DNA of 52,841 nucleotides, taken from positions 1 through 52,841 of the forward strand of contig NZ_JABWQV010000013.1 of assembly GCF_014268615.1 (NCBI RefSeq), given 5' to 3'. Position 1 is the stretch's first letter. The number at the start of each line of letters is the position of its first letter. Below are positions 33,933 to 42,037 of this stretch, piece after piece. The DNA is from Pseudomonas tehranensis (GTDB lineage Bacteria; Pseudomonadota; Gammaproteobacteria; Pseudomonadales; Pseudomonadaceae). The position numbers and the translations under genes were made by a program. Under the pieces are notes generated by a model. That model ran no database searches. It worked only from the letters and a program-made list of their open reading frames with translations, and was not told the DNA's origin.

Positions 33933-34802
33933 TCACGCCCGGCGATAGGCGCTGGGCGTGACACCCACTTCGCGGCGAAACACCTGGGAAAAATGGCTGG
34001 GGCTCGAGTAGCCGACCTCCAATCCGACATCGATGATACTTCGGTCCGTCTCCAACAGCAGATGCCGGGCGCGGCTCATGCGCAGGCGGATGAAATACTG
34101 CGAGGGTGACAGCCCGGTGGCGCGCTTGAACATGCGGCTGAAGTGGTACTCGCTCAGTTGCGCAACCCGCGCAAGATTGGCGAGGCTGAAATCGGCGGCA
34201 AGCCCCTCGGTCATTGCCTCGATGACACGGCGCAATTTGTAGGCCTGCAATGCGTTGCTGCGCCGGGCACTGCGGTTTGGGTCAAGGTAGCGCCGCACCA
34301 AATGCACGGCCAGCGCCTGAGCCAGGCTGTGGGCAAACAAAGGGCTCGGCTGGCGCTCGTCGATGAACTCCTGGCGCAGTTGCTCCAACAGGAAACTGAT
34401 TCGTTCATCCCGGGCACCGGAAACATCGAGGAAGGTGACCGGGTCGGCATGCTCACCCAGTACCTCGCGCGCAGCTTGATCAATCAACGGCAGGCCAAGA
34501 TACAGATGCATCACCTCGAAAGCGTCGCAGCCGTGCGTCTGCCAGCGCATCTCGTAGGGCTCGCCAGTGTTGGTGAGAAAAAAGTCGCCGGTCTTGACCT
34601 CGGACGCTACCCATTGCCCACCCAGGGCGCGCTCCTCAACCCGCGCCGCGCCCGCCAGCACCCACACCAGAAGAGGCTCGACCACGGCGGGCACCAGGAT
34701 AGGCTCGACGATGCTCTGATGGCTGAATCGCAACATCACCACGTCCTGCATCTGCGGACGCGGCGGCAATGTCTGCGGCGTTCCCGGCAAATAGTGCAGC
34801 AT
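33933..34802 (-). CDS. AraC-family transcriptional regulator with cupin-like sensor
   Basis: A 289-residue regulator. The N-terminal half (about residues 1-165) looks cupin-like with a long beta region. The C-terminal two helix-turn-helix motifs are clear: FSLANLARVAQLSEYHFSRMFKRATG and SIIDVGLEVGYSSPSHFSQVFRREVG. ATG 34802 (MLHYLPG) was chosen although the ribosome site is weak; a GTG about 24 codons upstream is an alternative. It is divergent from the short-chain dehydrogenase gene at 35144, whose control it probably takes (inference from position). Confidence 0.85.
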   Translation of the reverse strand: MLHYLPGTPQTLPPRPQMQDVVMLRFSHQSIVEPILVPAVVEPLLVWVLAGAARVEERALGGQWVASEVKTGDFFLTNTGEPYEMRWQTHGCDAFEVMHLYLGLPLIDQAAREVLGEHADPVTFLDVSGARDERISFLLEQLRQEFIDERQPSPLFAHSLAQALAVHLVRRYLDPNRSARRSNALQAYKLRRVIEAMTEGLAADFSLANLARVAQLSEYHFSRMFKRATGLSPSQYFIRLRMSRARHLLLETDRSIIDVGLEVGYSSPSHFSQVFRREVGVTPSAYRRA

Positions 34803-35143
34803 TGATTCGCCCGTAATGCGTTGAGCATCGCTGGCTGCGAGGGTTTGCGGATCGGGTTGGCGCACAGGATGCTCCGTCGACAACGCTCTCTGACGAGGGC
34901 TGGTGTCAATAGGATAACGCCACGGCGACCATGAGCAAGGTCGCGGGACAGGTCGTGGCAGCTTCGGCCAGCCCCATACGATGCGCCGCCCCCCGTATGC
35001 TGGAGCAAAACCCCAACAGTCCAGGCAAACCTGCGAAAGCCCGAACAGGCACGTTGAGAGACAGTGAAGCCGTCGATAACGACAGCGCCTTACGGGCGCG
35101 GAGCCGGCGAATGTCTCCTCGGCTCGCAACGCAGGAGAGCATC
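34803..35143. other. Divergent promoter region between the AraC-type gene and the dehydrogenase
   Basis: About 340 bases without a gene of their own. Two in-frame extensions (one on each strand) cover it but lack recognisable protein sequence. It should contain the AraC binding sites. No repeat stood out by eye. Confidence 0.45.
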
Positions 35144-35908
35144 ATGACTGATATCACCTACAACATTGCCCACGAAGTCGCAGGCAAAGTCGCGCTGGTC
35201 ACCGGCGCGGCCAGTGGCATCGGCAAAGCCATCGCACTGTTGCTGCACGCGCGTGGCGCCAAGGTCGTTGCGGAAGACCTGAACCCCGCCGTCGAAGCGC
35301 TCGCCCGTCCCGGGCTGGTGCCGTTGGTGGCGGACATCAGCGAAGACGGCGCCGCCGAACGCGCGGTCGGCCTGGCCGTCGAGCAATTCGGCCGGCTGGA
35401 CATCCTGGTTAACAACGCCGGGATCATCATCAACAAGCTTGTCATCGACATGACCCGCGAAGACTGGGAGCGCATTCAGGCAGTCAACGCCACTGCGGCC
35501 TTCATGCATTGCCGCGAAGCGGTAAAGGCGATGATGCCCAACGGATCCGGGGCAATCGTCAACATCGCCTCCTACGCATCCTACTTCGCCTTTCCAACCA
35601 TCGCTGCCTACACCGCGTCCAAGGGCGCGCTGGCCCAGTTGACCCGCACGCTGGCGCTCGAAGTGATCGGGCATGGCATCCGCGTCAATGCCATCGGCGT
35701 CGGCGATGTGGTGACCAACATCCTCAATGACGTGGTCGACGACGGCCCTGGCTTTCTAGCCAAGCACGGCGAAGCGGCCCCCATCGGCCGCGCTGCGCAG
35801 CCAGAGGAAATTGCCGAAATCGTCGCCTTCCTCGCCTCGGACCGTGCGAGCTTCATGGTCGGCTCGGTGGTTATGGCCGATGGCGGCATGACCGTCACCG
35901 CGGGCTAA
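35144..35908 (+). CDS. Short-chain dehydrogenase/reductase
   Basis: A 254-residue classical SDR. The cofactor motif TGAASGIG is at residues 20-27, NNAG at 90-93, and the catalytic triad is Ser143 (NIASYAS), Tyr156 and Lys160 (YTASK). Asp45, at the end of the second beta strand, favours NAD(H). AGGAG at 35133-35137 fixes ATG 35144; the frame opens further upstream but without SDR sequence. Substrate unknown. Likely controlled by the divergent AraC-type regulator. Confidence 0.9.
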   Translation: MTDITYNIAHEVAGKVALVTGAASGIGKAIALLLHARGAKVVAEDLNPAVEALARPGLVPLVADISEDGAAERAVGLAVEQFGRLDILVNNAGIIINKLVIDMTREDWERIQAVNATAAFMHCREAVKAMMPNGSGAIVNIASYASYFAFPTIAAYTASKGALAQLTRTLALEVIGHGIRVNAIGVGDVVTNILNDVVDDGPGFLAKHGEAAPIGRAAQPEEIAEIVAFLASDRASFMVGSVVMADGGMTVTAG

Positions 35909-36147
35909 TGCGGCGTTGTCGCTGCACGCCCCGGGCAAGGATGCCCTCGGCCGGCGTCTGTTGACTTTGGTCTGGATCGATAAGCCGGTTCGGTGTCGGT
36001 TACGCCATACAGGATCAGGCAAACCCGCGACATTTTTGACATAACGGCCAAGCGGATCCACTCCCTACTCTGGACTCACGAAACAGATGACACCGGACGG
36101 CCCGGACAGGGCCATCCGAACTCGCTGTTCAAATGTGAGGGCAGAAC

Positions 36148-36492
36148 ATGAAAAGCATCAGCCGATTGTTGATCGGTACCGCTTTGAGCGCCGTTGTCGT
36201 CTCGGCTGATCTAACCGCAGAAGGAGAATGGAACATGCAACGTATTCAACCTACTACCGCCAGTCACCCCTACACCGGCATGTGGATCACCGCTGATGGG
36301 AATATTCGCCATGAGTTGCTGCCAAATGGGCGCTACGACGAGGCTCGCGGAAATCGCGAAAGTGCTTATCAGGGGCGTTACGAGGTGGAAGGCGATTACA
36401 TCCGCTACTGGGACGACACGGGCTTCACTGCCGATGGAACGTTTCGCGACGGCGTCCTCTACCACGGTGGGATGGTGCTCTATCGCAAGTGA
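36148..36492 (+). CDS. Small secreted Atu4866-like protein
   Basis: A 114-residue protein with a signal-like N-terminus (residues 1-20) and a compact domain: YTGMWITADGNIRHELLPNG, GRYDEARG, YQGRYEVEGDYIRYWDDTGFTADGTF. This matches the Atu4866 domain (lipocalin-like small beta barrel, function unknown). Family members are often near short-chain dehydrogenase or AraC genes, as here. It stands alone and ends just before a hairpin terminator at 36500. Confidence 0.82.
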   Translation: MKSISRLLIGTALSAVVVSADLTAEGEWNMQRIQPTTASHPYTGMWITADGNIRHELLPNGRYDEARGNRESAYQGRYEVEGDYIRYWDDTGFTADGTFRDGVLYHGGMVLYRK

Positions 36493-36499
36493 CAGAGAA

Positions 36500-36530
36500 G
36501 CCCGGCTCTTTTTGGCCGGGCGTTTCTCGT
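36500..36530 (+). terminator. Intrinsic terminator after the Atu4866-like gene
   Basis: Seven-base stem GCCCGGC / GCCGGGC (36500-36506 and 36515-36521) with an 8-base loop, followed by GTTTCTC. The T-run is imperfect. It lies 8 bases after the stop. Confidence 0.65.
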
Positions 36531-36609
36531 CTCGCCAGCATAAGGATGCATAAAACCAGCATCGGGCGGCGATTGGTCGTCCGTTTCACCGTCAGCGTTG
36601 CGCCACCGG

Positions 36610-38601
36610 CTAAGCACGAAACGCATCAACCTTGAGTCCATACCGACTCATCTTGTTGTACAACCCACCACGCGACACATTCAGCCGTTGAGCAGCCAGG
36701 CGGATGTTTCCGCGCGTGTCTGTGAGGGCGGCGATGATTGCATTCATTTCATGGGTGCCAAGGTCCGGAGCCGTCCGCGGCTCAGGGGCGCTTCCCCACG
36801 TCGATGGTCGCCCTCGCTGCCTGATCTCCAGCGCAAGATCACCTGGCTGGATCAGTTCGCTCATCGCCAGGTTGGTCGCCCGCTCAATGACATTTTCCAG
36901 CTCGCGAACATTACCCGGCCAATCGTAGGCGCCAAGCATATCCAGCGCCCCGGCTGAAAGGTCCCGCGTCGACTTGCGGAGCGACCGGGCACAACGCGCG
37001 AGAAAGTGCCGTGCCAGTAACGGCACATCGTCGCGGCGCATCCGCAGCGGCGGCACTGTCAGGTTCAGGACGTTGAGCCGGTAATAAAGGTCCTCACGAA
37101 AGGCCCCCTCAGCCACCGCCTGGCTCAGGTTGCGGTGAGTGGCGGCGATGATACGTACGTTGACCCGCAGCGATTTTTTTGCCCCCACCCGCGTGACCTC
37201 GCCTTCCTGCAGGACGCGCAGCAAGCTGACCTGGGCGTCAAAGGACATGTCACCGATTTCGTCGAGGAAGATCGTCCCGCCATCGGCCAATTCGAACTTG
37301 CCTGCCGAGCCACCGCGCGCCGATCCGGTGAAAGCGCCTTCGACATGACCGAACAGTTCGCTCTGCACCAAGTCACGCGGAATGGCCCCGCAATTGACCG
37401 CCACAAAAGGACCGCCACAACGGTCGCTGGCATTATGGATCGCCTGGGCGAACAGTTCCTTGCCCGTGCCGCTCTCACCGAGGATCAGCGTGGTCGAATC
37501 ACTGCGACTGGCAATCCGCGCCAGGTGCAGTGCATCCTCAATCGCCTGTGAACGGCCCAGGATGGTCTCGAAGGTGTAGCTGGCCTGGGTGCCAATGATC
37601 CGCCGGGTGATTTCCCGGATGCGGCGGTTTTCGCGCAACGAAACGATCCGCCCGCCTTGCTCCAGCGGGCAGACCGACACCAGGCAGGCCAGATGGCTGC
37701 GGTCGTGTAGTTCAAAGGTGCAATCCAGATCCCGTACTCCTTCCCCGCCCCCAAGCAAAACTGCATCGCTCAATTCGCTCTGCCCCAGGCTCTTGAACGG
37801 ACTGCCGAGCAGGTCACGGCCCACGCGGAACAACTGCCGGGCGTAATGGTTGAGCGCCTTGATGCAGCCCTGCTCATCCAAGACCACCAAGCCTTCGTTG
37901 AGCACCTCGAGAACTGTTTGTTGTTCTTCCAGCAAGGCTTGCAGCGCCATCTGCCTCGAGACCGCCTCGGCCGCAGCCTGGACGGTGCCCAACGTATGGA
38001 AATGAAACCAGCCCGGTTCTGCCGTCAAGGTCAACATGCCCAGCGTCCGCCCCTGGGTATCCCTGATTGGCGCAGCGGCGCAATGCATGCGGCGCTGGCG
38101 CAGGCCAAGCCCGAAGTTCTCCTCGGCCAGCACATACACCAAACGGTCTTCGGTGATCGCCAGCCCGGTGCAATTGGTGCCCTGTACCGATTCCAGCAGT
38201 CGACTGCCTATGGGGGTGAGGTCCAGGCCACAAAAATACAAAGTCGTACCTTGGGTGTCGGTCAGATTGATATGGCCCTTGGGGTTGTAGGCGAGCAAAC
38301 CGCGCATGACTTGCGCCGCAGCGGCGATCAGCACCCGGTTGGCTGCCAGTGTCGCGGCGAGGTCGTCGGGAGCGACAAAACGGTACTCACCGTCTTGCGG
38401 ATCAAGACCGGCATTGACGCTGCGCAACCAGGACGCCCAAATCACCCGCCTGATCCCGGCAGGCCGTTCGATAGCTCCCTCCAAGCACGCTCGCCAGCCC
38501 TCCTCCAGCGCAGTGCCTGGCCCTTCGTTCAACGACGCGGGGCCAAGCGCGGTGAGGTAATCGCTATCTTCGGCGCTCAATGCTACAGGTTGCTGGTTCA
38601 T
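36610..38601 (-). CDS. Sigma-54-dependent activator, AcoR-like (GAF-PAS-AAA-Fis)
   Basis: A 663-residue bacterial enhancer-binding protein. An N-terminal GAF-like sensor (about 75-215), a PAS-like region (about 225-325), an AAA+ domain with Walker A GESGTGKE (about 374-382), and a Fis-type helix-turn-helix at the C-terminus ([24 protein letters not shown]). The sigma-54 contact loop reads GAFTGS rather than the usual GAFTGA. It is divergent from the inositol-type operon; the array of half-sites at 38614-38661 lies directly in front of its own start, so both self-control and activation of the operon are likely. Confidence 0.87.
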   Translation of the reverse strand: MNQQPVALSAEDSDYLTALGPASLNEGPGTALEEGWRACLEGAIERPAGIRRVIWASWLRSVNAGLDPQDGEYRFVAPDDLAATLAANRVLIAAAAQVMRGLLAYNPKGHINLTDTQGTTLYFCGLDLTPIGSRLLESVQGTNCTGLAITEDRLVYVLAEENFGLGLRQRRMHCAAAPIRDTQGRTLGMLTLTAEPGWFHFHTLGTVQAAAEAVSRQMALQALLEEQQTVLEVLNEGLVVLDEQGCIKALNHYARQLFRVGRDLLGSPFKSLGQSELSDAVLLGGGEGVRDLDCTFELHDRSHLACLVSVCPLEQGGRIVSLRENRRIREITRRIIGTQASYTFETILGRSQAIEDALHLARIASRSDSTTLILGESGTGKELFAQAIHNASDRCGGPFVAVNCGAIPRDLVQSELFGHVEGAFTGSARGGSAGKFELADGGTIFLDEIGDMSFDAQVSLLRVLQEGEVTRVGAKKSLRVNVRIIAATHRNLSQAVAEGAFREDLYYRLNVLNLTVPPLRMRRDDVPLLARHFLARCARSLRKSTRDLSAGALDMLGAYDWPGNVRELENVIERATNLAMSELIQPGDLALEIRQRGRPSTWGSAPEPRTAPDLGTHEMNAIIAALTDTRGNIRLAAQRLNVSRGGLYNKMSRYGLKVDAFRA

Positions 38602-38613
38602 TCTTCGGCCACA

Positions 38614-38661
38614 TGTTCATATTCTCGACATGTCAGTATAGACATGTCACTTAAATGAACA
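38614..38661. promoter_or_regulatory. Symmetric activator-site array between the sigma-54 activator and iolG-like genes
   Basis: TGTTCAT (38614-38620), GACATGTC (38627-38634), GACATGTC (38641-38648) and ATGAACA (38655-38661), all separated by exactly 6 bases. The outer elements are reverse complements and the inner two are palindromes, giving an overall dyad centred at about 38637. It lies roughly 80-125 bases before the predicted start of the operon, as expected for an enhancer site. Confidence 0.65.
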
Positions 38662-38713
38662 TCACCTTAAAACAAAATGAGTAAAAACCATCTAATATCA
38701 ATGGCTTAATTAT

Positions 38714-38728
38714 TGGCACAGCACTTGC
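38714..38728 (+). promoter_or_regulatory. Sigma-54 (-24/-12) promoter
   Basis: TGGCAC-N5-TTGC with the invariant GG (38715-38716) and GC (38727-38728) spaced by 10 bases, matching the RpoN consensus. Transcription would start near 38739, about 57 bases before ATG 38796. Confidence 0.8.
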
Positions 38729-38773
38729 TCCCTGCTTGAACAGACGAGGACATTCTTAGCGCCAAGTCGTAAA

Positions 38774-38781
38774 AACAATAA
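38774..38781 (+). promoter_or_regulatory. Candidate Hfq/Crc catabolite-activity motif in the iolG-like leader
   Basis: AACAATAA fits AAnAAnAA, directly before the ribosome site GGGAG. Crc/Hfq bind such leaders in Pseudomonas to repress catabolic mRNAs when preferred carbon is present. Confidence 0.4.
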
Positions 38782-38795
38782 AGGGAGTCATGTTC

Positions 38796-39818
38796 ATGAG
38801 CACATCCAAGACCCTCCGCCTTGGCCTCATCGGCGCTGGCCGCATGGGCAGTTTTCACGGCCTGACCGCCGCCCGGCACATCCCCGGCGCGTGCCTCGCC
38901 GCCATCGCCGACCCTACGCCCGGCCAGGCCGCGCGACTGGCGGCAGAACTGGACGTGCAGAAGGTCTACACCGACCCACAGCAATTGCTGGATGACCCGG
39001 ACATCGACGCGGTGCTGATTGCCGCCCCGGCACGCAGCCATGCCGAACTGGTGATCAATGCGGCCCGGGCCGGCAAAGGTGTGTTCTGTGAAAAACCGAT
39101 GGCGATCACCCTGGACGAAGCGGACCGCGCCATCGCTGCCGCTGCCGATGCACGGGTGACGCTGCAAGTGGGCTTCAATCGCCGCTTTGCCAGAAGTTTC
39201 CGCACCGCTCATCTGGACGTGGTTGCCGGTCGGATCGGTACGCCACAACTGCTGCGCTCGCTGACCCGCGACCCGGCGCTGAATAATCCAGCGGCTTCGC
39301 CGCAATGGGTGATTTTCCTCGAAACCCTGATTCATGACTTCGACACCCTGCGCTACCTGAATCCGGGCGCCGAGGCCGTTGAAGTTTTTGTGATGGCCGA
39401 TGCCCTGATCGCACCGGCCTACAAGGACAAAGGATTTCTCGACACAGCAGTCGTCACGATCCGCTTCGACAACGGCGCCATCGCCACGGCCGAGGCCAAT
39501 TTCCAAGCCGTGTATGGCTACGATGTCCGGGGCGAAGTGTTCGGCAGCGCGGGCATGCTGACCATGGGCAACGTCAACGACTCCGACCTGCTGCGATACC
39601 TGGCCAATGGGGTCCAGGCCGACACCCAGCGCATGGACACCGACTTGCTGCGTGATGCCTATGTGGCTGAGCTCAACCACTTTGTCAGTTGCGTACGCAG
39701 CGGCGAAAAACCTCTGGCCAGCGGTGAAGACGCCCGGGCGGCACTGGCCATTGCTCGCGCTTGTATCGAGTCCTTCCAACTGGGCAAACCGGTGCGCGTA
39801 CAAGGAGCTCATTCATGA
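38796..39818 (+). CDS. iolG: Inositol 2-dehydrogenase-like (Gfo/Idh/MocA)
   Basis: A 340-residue NAD(P)-dependent oxidoreductase. The Rossmann motif GLIGAGRMGSFHG is at residues 10-22, the family motif EKP at 99-101 (lysine at 100), and the catalytic aspartate/histidine region is ETLIHDFDTLRYL. Members of this type oxidise myo-inositol or related sugars (IolG). ATG 38796 has GGAG 8 bases ahead; ATG 38790 is only 2 bases from it. The gene is first in a sigma-54-controlled operon with a sugar isomerase and a periplasmic sugar-binding protein. The exact substrate is not provable here. Confidence 0.82.
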   Translation: MSTSKTLRLGLIGAGRMGSFHGLTAARHIPGACLAAIADPTPGQAARLAAELDVQKVYTDPQQLLDDPDIDAVLIAAPARSHAELVINAARAGKGVFCEKPMAITLDEADRAIAAAADARVTLQVGFNRRFARSFRTAHLDVVAGRIGTPQLLRSLTRDPALNNPAASPQWVIFLETLIHDFDTLRYLNPGAEAVEVFVMADALIAPAYKDKGFLDTAVVTIRFDNGAIATAEANFQAVYGYDVRGEVFGSAGMLTMGNVNDSDLLRYLANGVQADTQRMDTDLLRDAYVAELNHFVSCVRSGEKPLASGEDARAALAIARACIESFQLGKPVRVQGAHS

Positions 39819-40606
39819 GTTTCATACCGTTCAAACTGGCGATCAGCGCCGAGATGGTCTTTCTCGACCTGCCCTTTGCCGAGCGGGTCAAACGCATCCA
39901 CGCGCTGGGCTTCAGCGTCGAGATATGGAACTGGACGAGCAAAGACATCCAGGCCCTTGTCGCGACCGGCGCGGATTTCACCTCCATGACCGGCTACATC
40001 TCGGGCAATCTGACCGACCCCGAGGATATCCGGCAACTGCTCGACAGCGCCCAGGAGTCTTTAACCGTCGCAACCCAATTGGGTTGCCCGAGCCTGAACC
40101 TGCACGGCACCGGCCTGGGTGATCAGGGCTTGCCGGTCAAACCCGTTGCCCATACCACCGGCCGCATGTGGTTGAGCGCCTGCAAGACGTTGGAAAAAAT
40201 AGCGCGCCTGGGCGAAGACGCGGGCCGGGTATTCCTGCTGGAAAACCTCAACACTGAAGTCGACCACCCGGGCACGCCGTTCGCCCGCGCTGACGATACC
40301 CTGGCACTGATCGAGGCCGTGGGCAGCCCGCACCTGAAGATGAACCTGGACCTCTATCACGCACAGATCGGCGAAGGAAACCTGATCGAACTGATCCAGC
40401 GCGCCGGCAGCGCCATCGGCGAAATTCAGGTCGCCGACGTTCCGGGCCGCATGGAGCCCGGCACCGGTGAGATCCATTACCCCGCCATCGCCAGGGCCCT
40501 GTTCGGTATGGGATACAGCGGTGTCGTCGGCCTCGAAGGCTGGGCCAGCGGTGACAGCGAAGTCGCGCTTGAGCGTTTCAGGCAGGCCTTCACGCTTGAT
40601 GGATGA
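39815..40606 (+). CDS. Hydroxypyruvate isomerase-like TIM-barrel protein
   Basis: A 263-residue xylose-isomerase-type TIM-barrel protein of the Hyi branch (LAISAEMVFLDLPFAERVKRI; CPSLNLHGTGL; MNLDLYHAQIGEGNLIE; GLEGWASGDSEVALERF). The metal-ligand pattern (Glu in LLENLN, Asp/His in LDLYHAQ, Gln and Glu near the end) is typical. In this operon it may act as an isomerase on an inositol derivative rather than hydroxypyruvate. It overlaps the previous stop by 4 bases. Confidence 0.8.
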   Translation: MSFIPFKLAISAEMVFLDLPFAERVKRIHALGFSVEIWNWTSKDIQALVATGADFTSMTGYISGNLTDPEDIRQLLDSAQESLTVATQLGCPSLNLHGTGLGDQGLPVKPVAHTTGRMWLSACKTLEKIARLGEDAGRVFLLENLNTEVDHPGTPFARADDTLALIEAVGSPHLKMNLDLYHAQIGEGNLIELIQRAGSAIGEIQVADVPGRMEPGTGEIHYPAIARALFGMGYSGVVGLEGWASGDSEVALERFRQAFTLDG

Positions 40607-40669
40607 GGCCGGCACTGGATTCATTAGAACCAGCGGCAAATTTTCATTTCTTGATGACGTTCAACTCAT

Positions 40670-40677
40670 AACAACAA
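40670..40677 (+). promoter_or_regulatory. Candidate Hfq/Crc catabolite-activity motif before the sugar-binding protein gene
   Basis: AACAACAA fits AAnAAnAA and ends just before the ribosome site AAAGGAAAA of the gene at 40691, the position where Hfq/Crc block translation of catabolic genes in Pseudomonas. Confidence 0.45.
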
Positions 40678-40690
40678 AAGGAAAACCATC

Positions 40691-41617
40691 ATGCGTCGTT
40701 GCACACTGCTTTTCGCCACACTGCTATTGCTCTTGAGCCAATGGGCCGTCGCCGACTATCGCATCGGCGTCAGCATCGCCAGGGTCGACGACAACTTCAT
40801 GACCTACGTGCGTAACGGCCTGGATGAGGCCGCGAAAAAGGAAAACGTGCAGATTCAATTCGAGGATGCTCAAGGCGATGTAGTGCGCCAACTCAACCAG
40901 GTACAGGGTTTTATCAACCAGAAAGTGGATGCGGTCATTGTCCTGCCGGTGGACACCTCCGCCACCGCCAACATCACGCGCGCGGCGGTCGAAGCGAAGA
41001 CACCGCTGGTCTACGTCAACCGTCACCCGGACGAACGTACCCTGCCCAAAGGCGTCGTCACCGTGGCGTCCAATGACATTGAGGCCGGACAACTACAGAT
41101 GCGCTATCTGGCCGAAAAGCTCGGCGGCAAGGGCAACCTCGCGATCATCATGGGGGACCTGGCGCAAAACGCTACCCGCGACCGCACCGAAGGCGTCAAG
41201 CAGGTGCTCAAGGATTATCCCGGGATCAAGATTGTCGAGCAGCAAAGTGCCGAGTGGCAGCGCAGCAAAGGCATGGACCTGACCAGCAACTGGCTGCTGG
41301 CCGGCACGAGTTTTGATGCCATCGTCGCCAACAACGACGAAATGGCCATCGGTGCGGCCATGGCGTTGCAGCAGGCCGGCAAAGCCCAGGGCGAGATCGC
41401 GATTGTCGGCATCGACGGCTTGCCTGACGGCCTGGCGGCCATCAAGCGCGGGATGCTGGTCGCCTCGGTATTCCAGGACCCCAAGGCCCAGGCAACCAGC
41501 GCGGTACAAGCAGCACTCAAAATGATCAAGGGAGAAGCGGTAGAACAAGACGTCTGGGTGCCCTTTCAGTTGATCAGGCCTGAGCAACTGGCGGTGTTTG
41601 AACAACATTACAAGTAG
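40691..41617 (+). CDS. Sugar ABC transporter substrate-binding protein (RbsB/IbpA-like), no cognate permease here
   Basis: A 308-residue secreted binding protein of the ribose/inositol group (RIGVSIARVDDNFMTYVRNG, the DAVIVLPVDT segment, VVTVASNDIEAG, IVANNDEMAIGAA, IAIVGIDGLPDG). The signal peptide ends QWAVA. It would capture a sugar or cyclitol in the periplasm. No ATPase or permease gene follows; the next gene is a chemoreceptor. So it must work with a transporter encoded elsewhere, or be a remnant of a longer iol operon. Confidence 0.88.
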   Translation: MRRCTLLFATLLLLLSQWAVADYRIGVSIARVDDNFMTYVRNGLDEAAKKENVQIQFEDAQGDVVRQLNQVQGFINQKVDAVIVLPVDTSATANITRAAVEAKTPLVYVNRHPDERTLPKGVVTVASNDIEAGQLQMRYLAEKLGGKGNLAIIMGDLAQNATRDRTEGVKQVLKDYPGIKIVEQQSAEWQRSKGMDLTSNWLLAGTSFDAIVANNDEMAIGAAMALQQAGKAQGEIAIVGIDGLPDGLAAIKRGMLVASVFQDPKAQATSAVQAALKMIKGEAVEQDVWVPFQLIRPEQLAVFEQHYK

Positions 41618-42037
41618 CGGAAAGGCTCAACGATTCGCCGCGATTCCGGCCAGGGATCAGCGGCGACTCGCACATCCAAAACAGGTGGTCGGAGTGACCT
41701 ATTTCCGTTGAGATGATCAACACCTTCGAGATTACGCGAGCCAACCCCCGTCACCCACCAGGCCATGCACCGGATCTCCCGGACATATACAAAAGTCGCT
41801 GGCCAACAGGCGTAGAAAACCCAACCCAAAAGCCCCTGTGGACTCAGGCCGGAAATAGCTACGTTGTAGCTGGGTTCTACGCAGAGGGTCTTAGACTGCT
41901 TTCCTGTACTACCTGAACGCCGCCACACCCTCCTGCGTAGTAAATCCTCCCCAGCACAGCCAACCGTGACCAATACAGCGGAAGGACTCTGCACGCATAC
42001 CTCGTACGCGTCACGTCGCACTCAACCGAGTCCAGCC
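41618..42037. other. 420-base gene-free region before the FIST chemoreceptor
   Basis: No coding frame. It holds a 7-base-stem inverted repeat TCGCCGC/GCGGCGA (41635-41641 and 41660-41666, loop of 18) just after the sugar-binding gene, without a T-run, and a 6-base dyad AGCTAC-N3-GTAGCT (41857-41871). Function not assigned. Confidence 0.35.
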
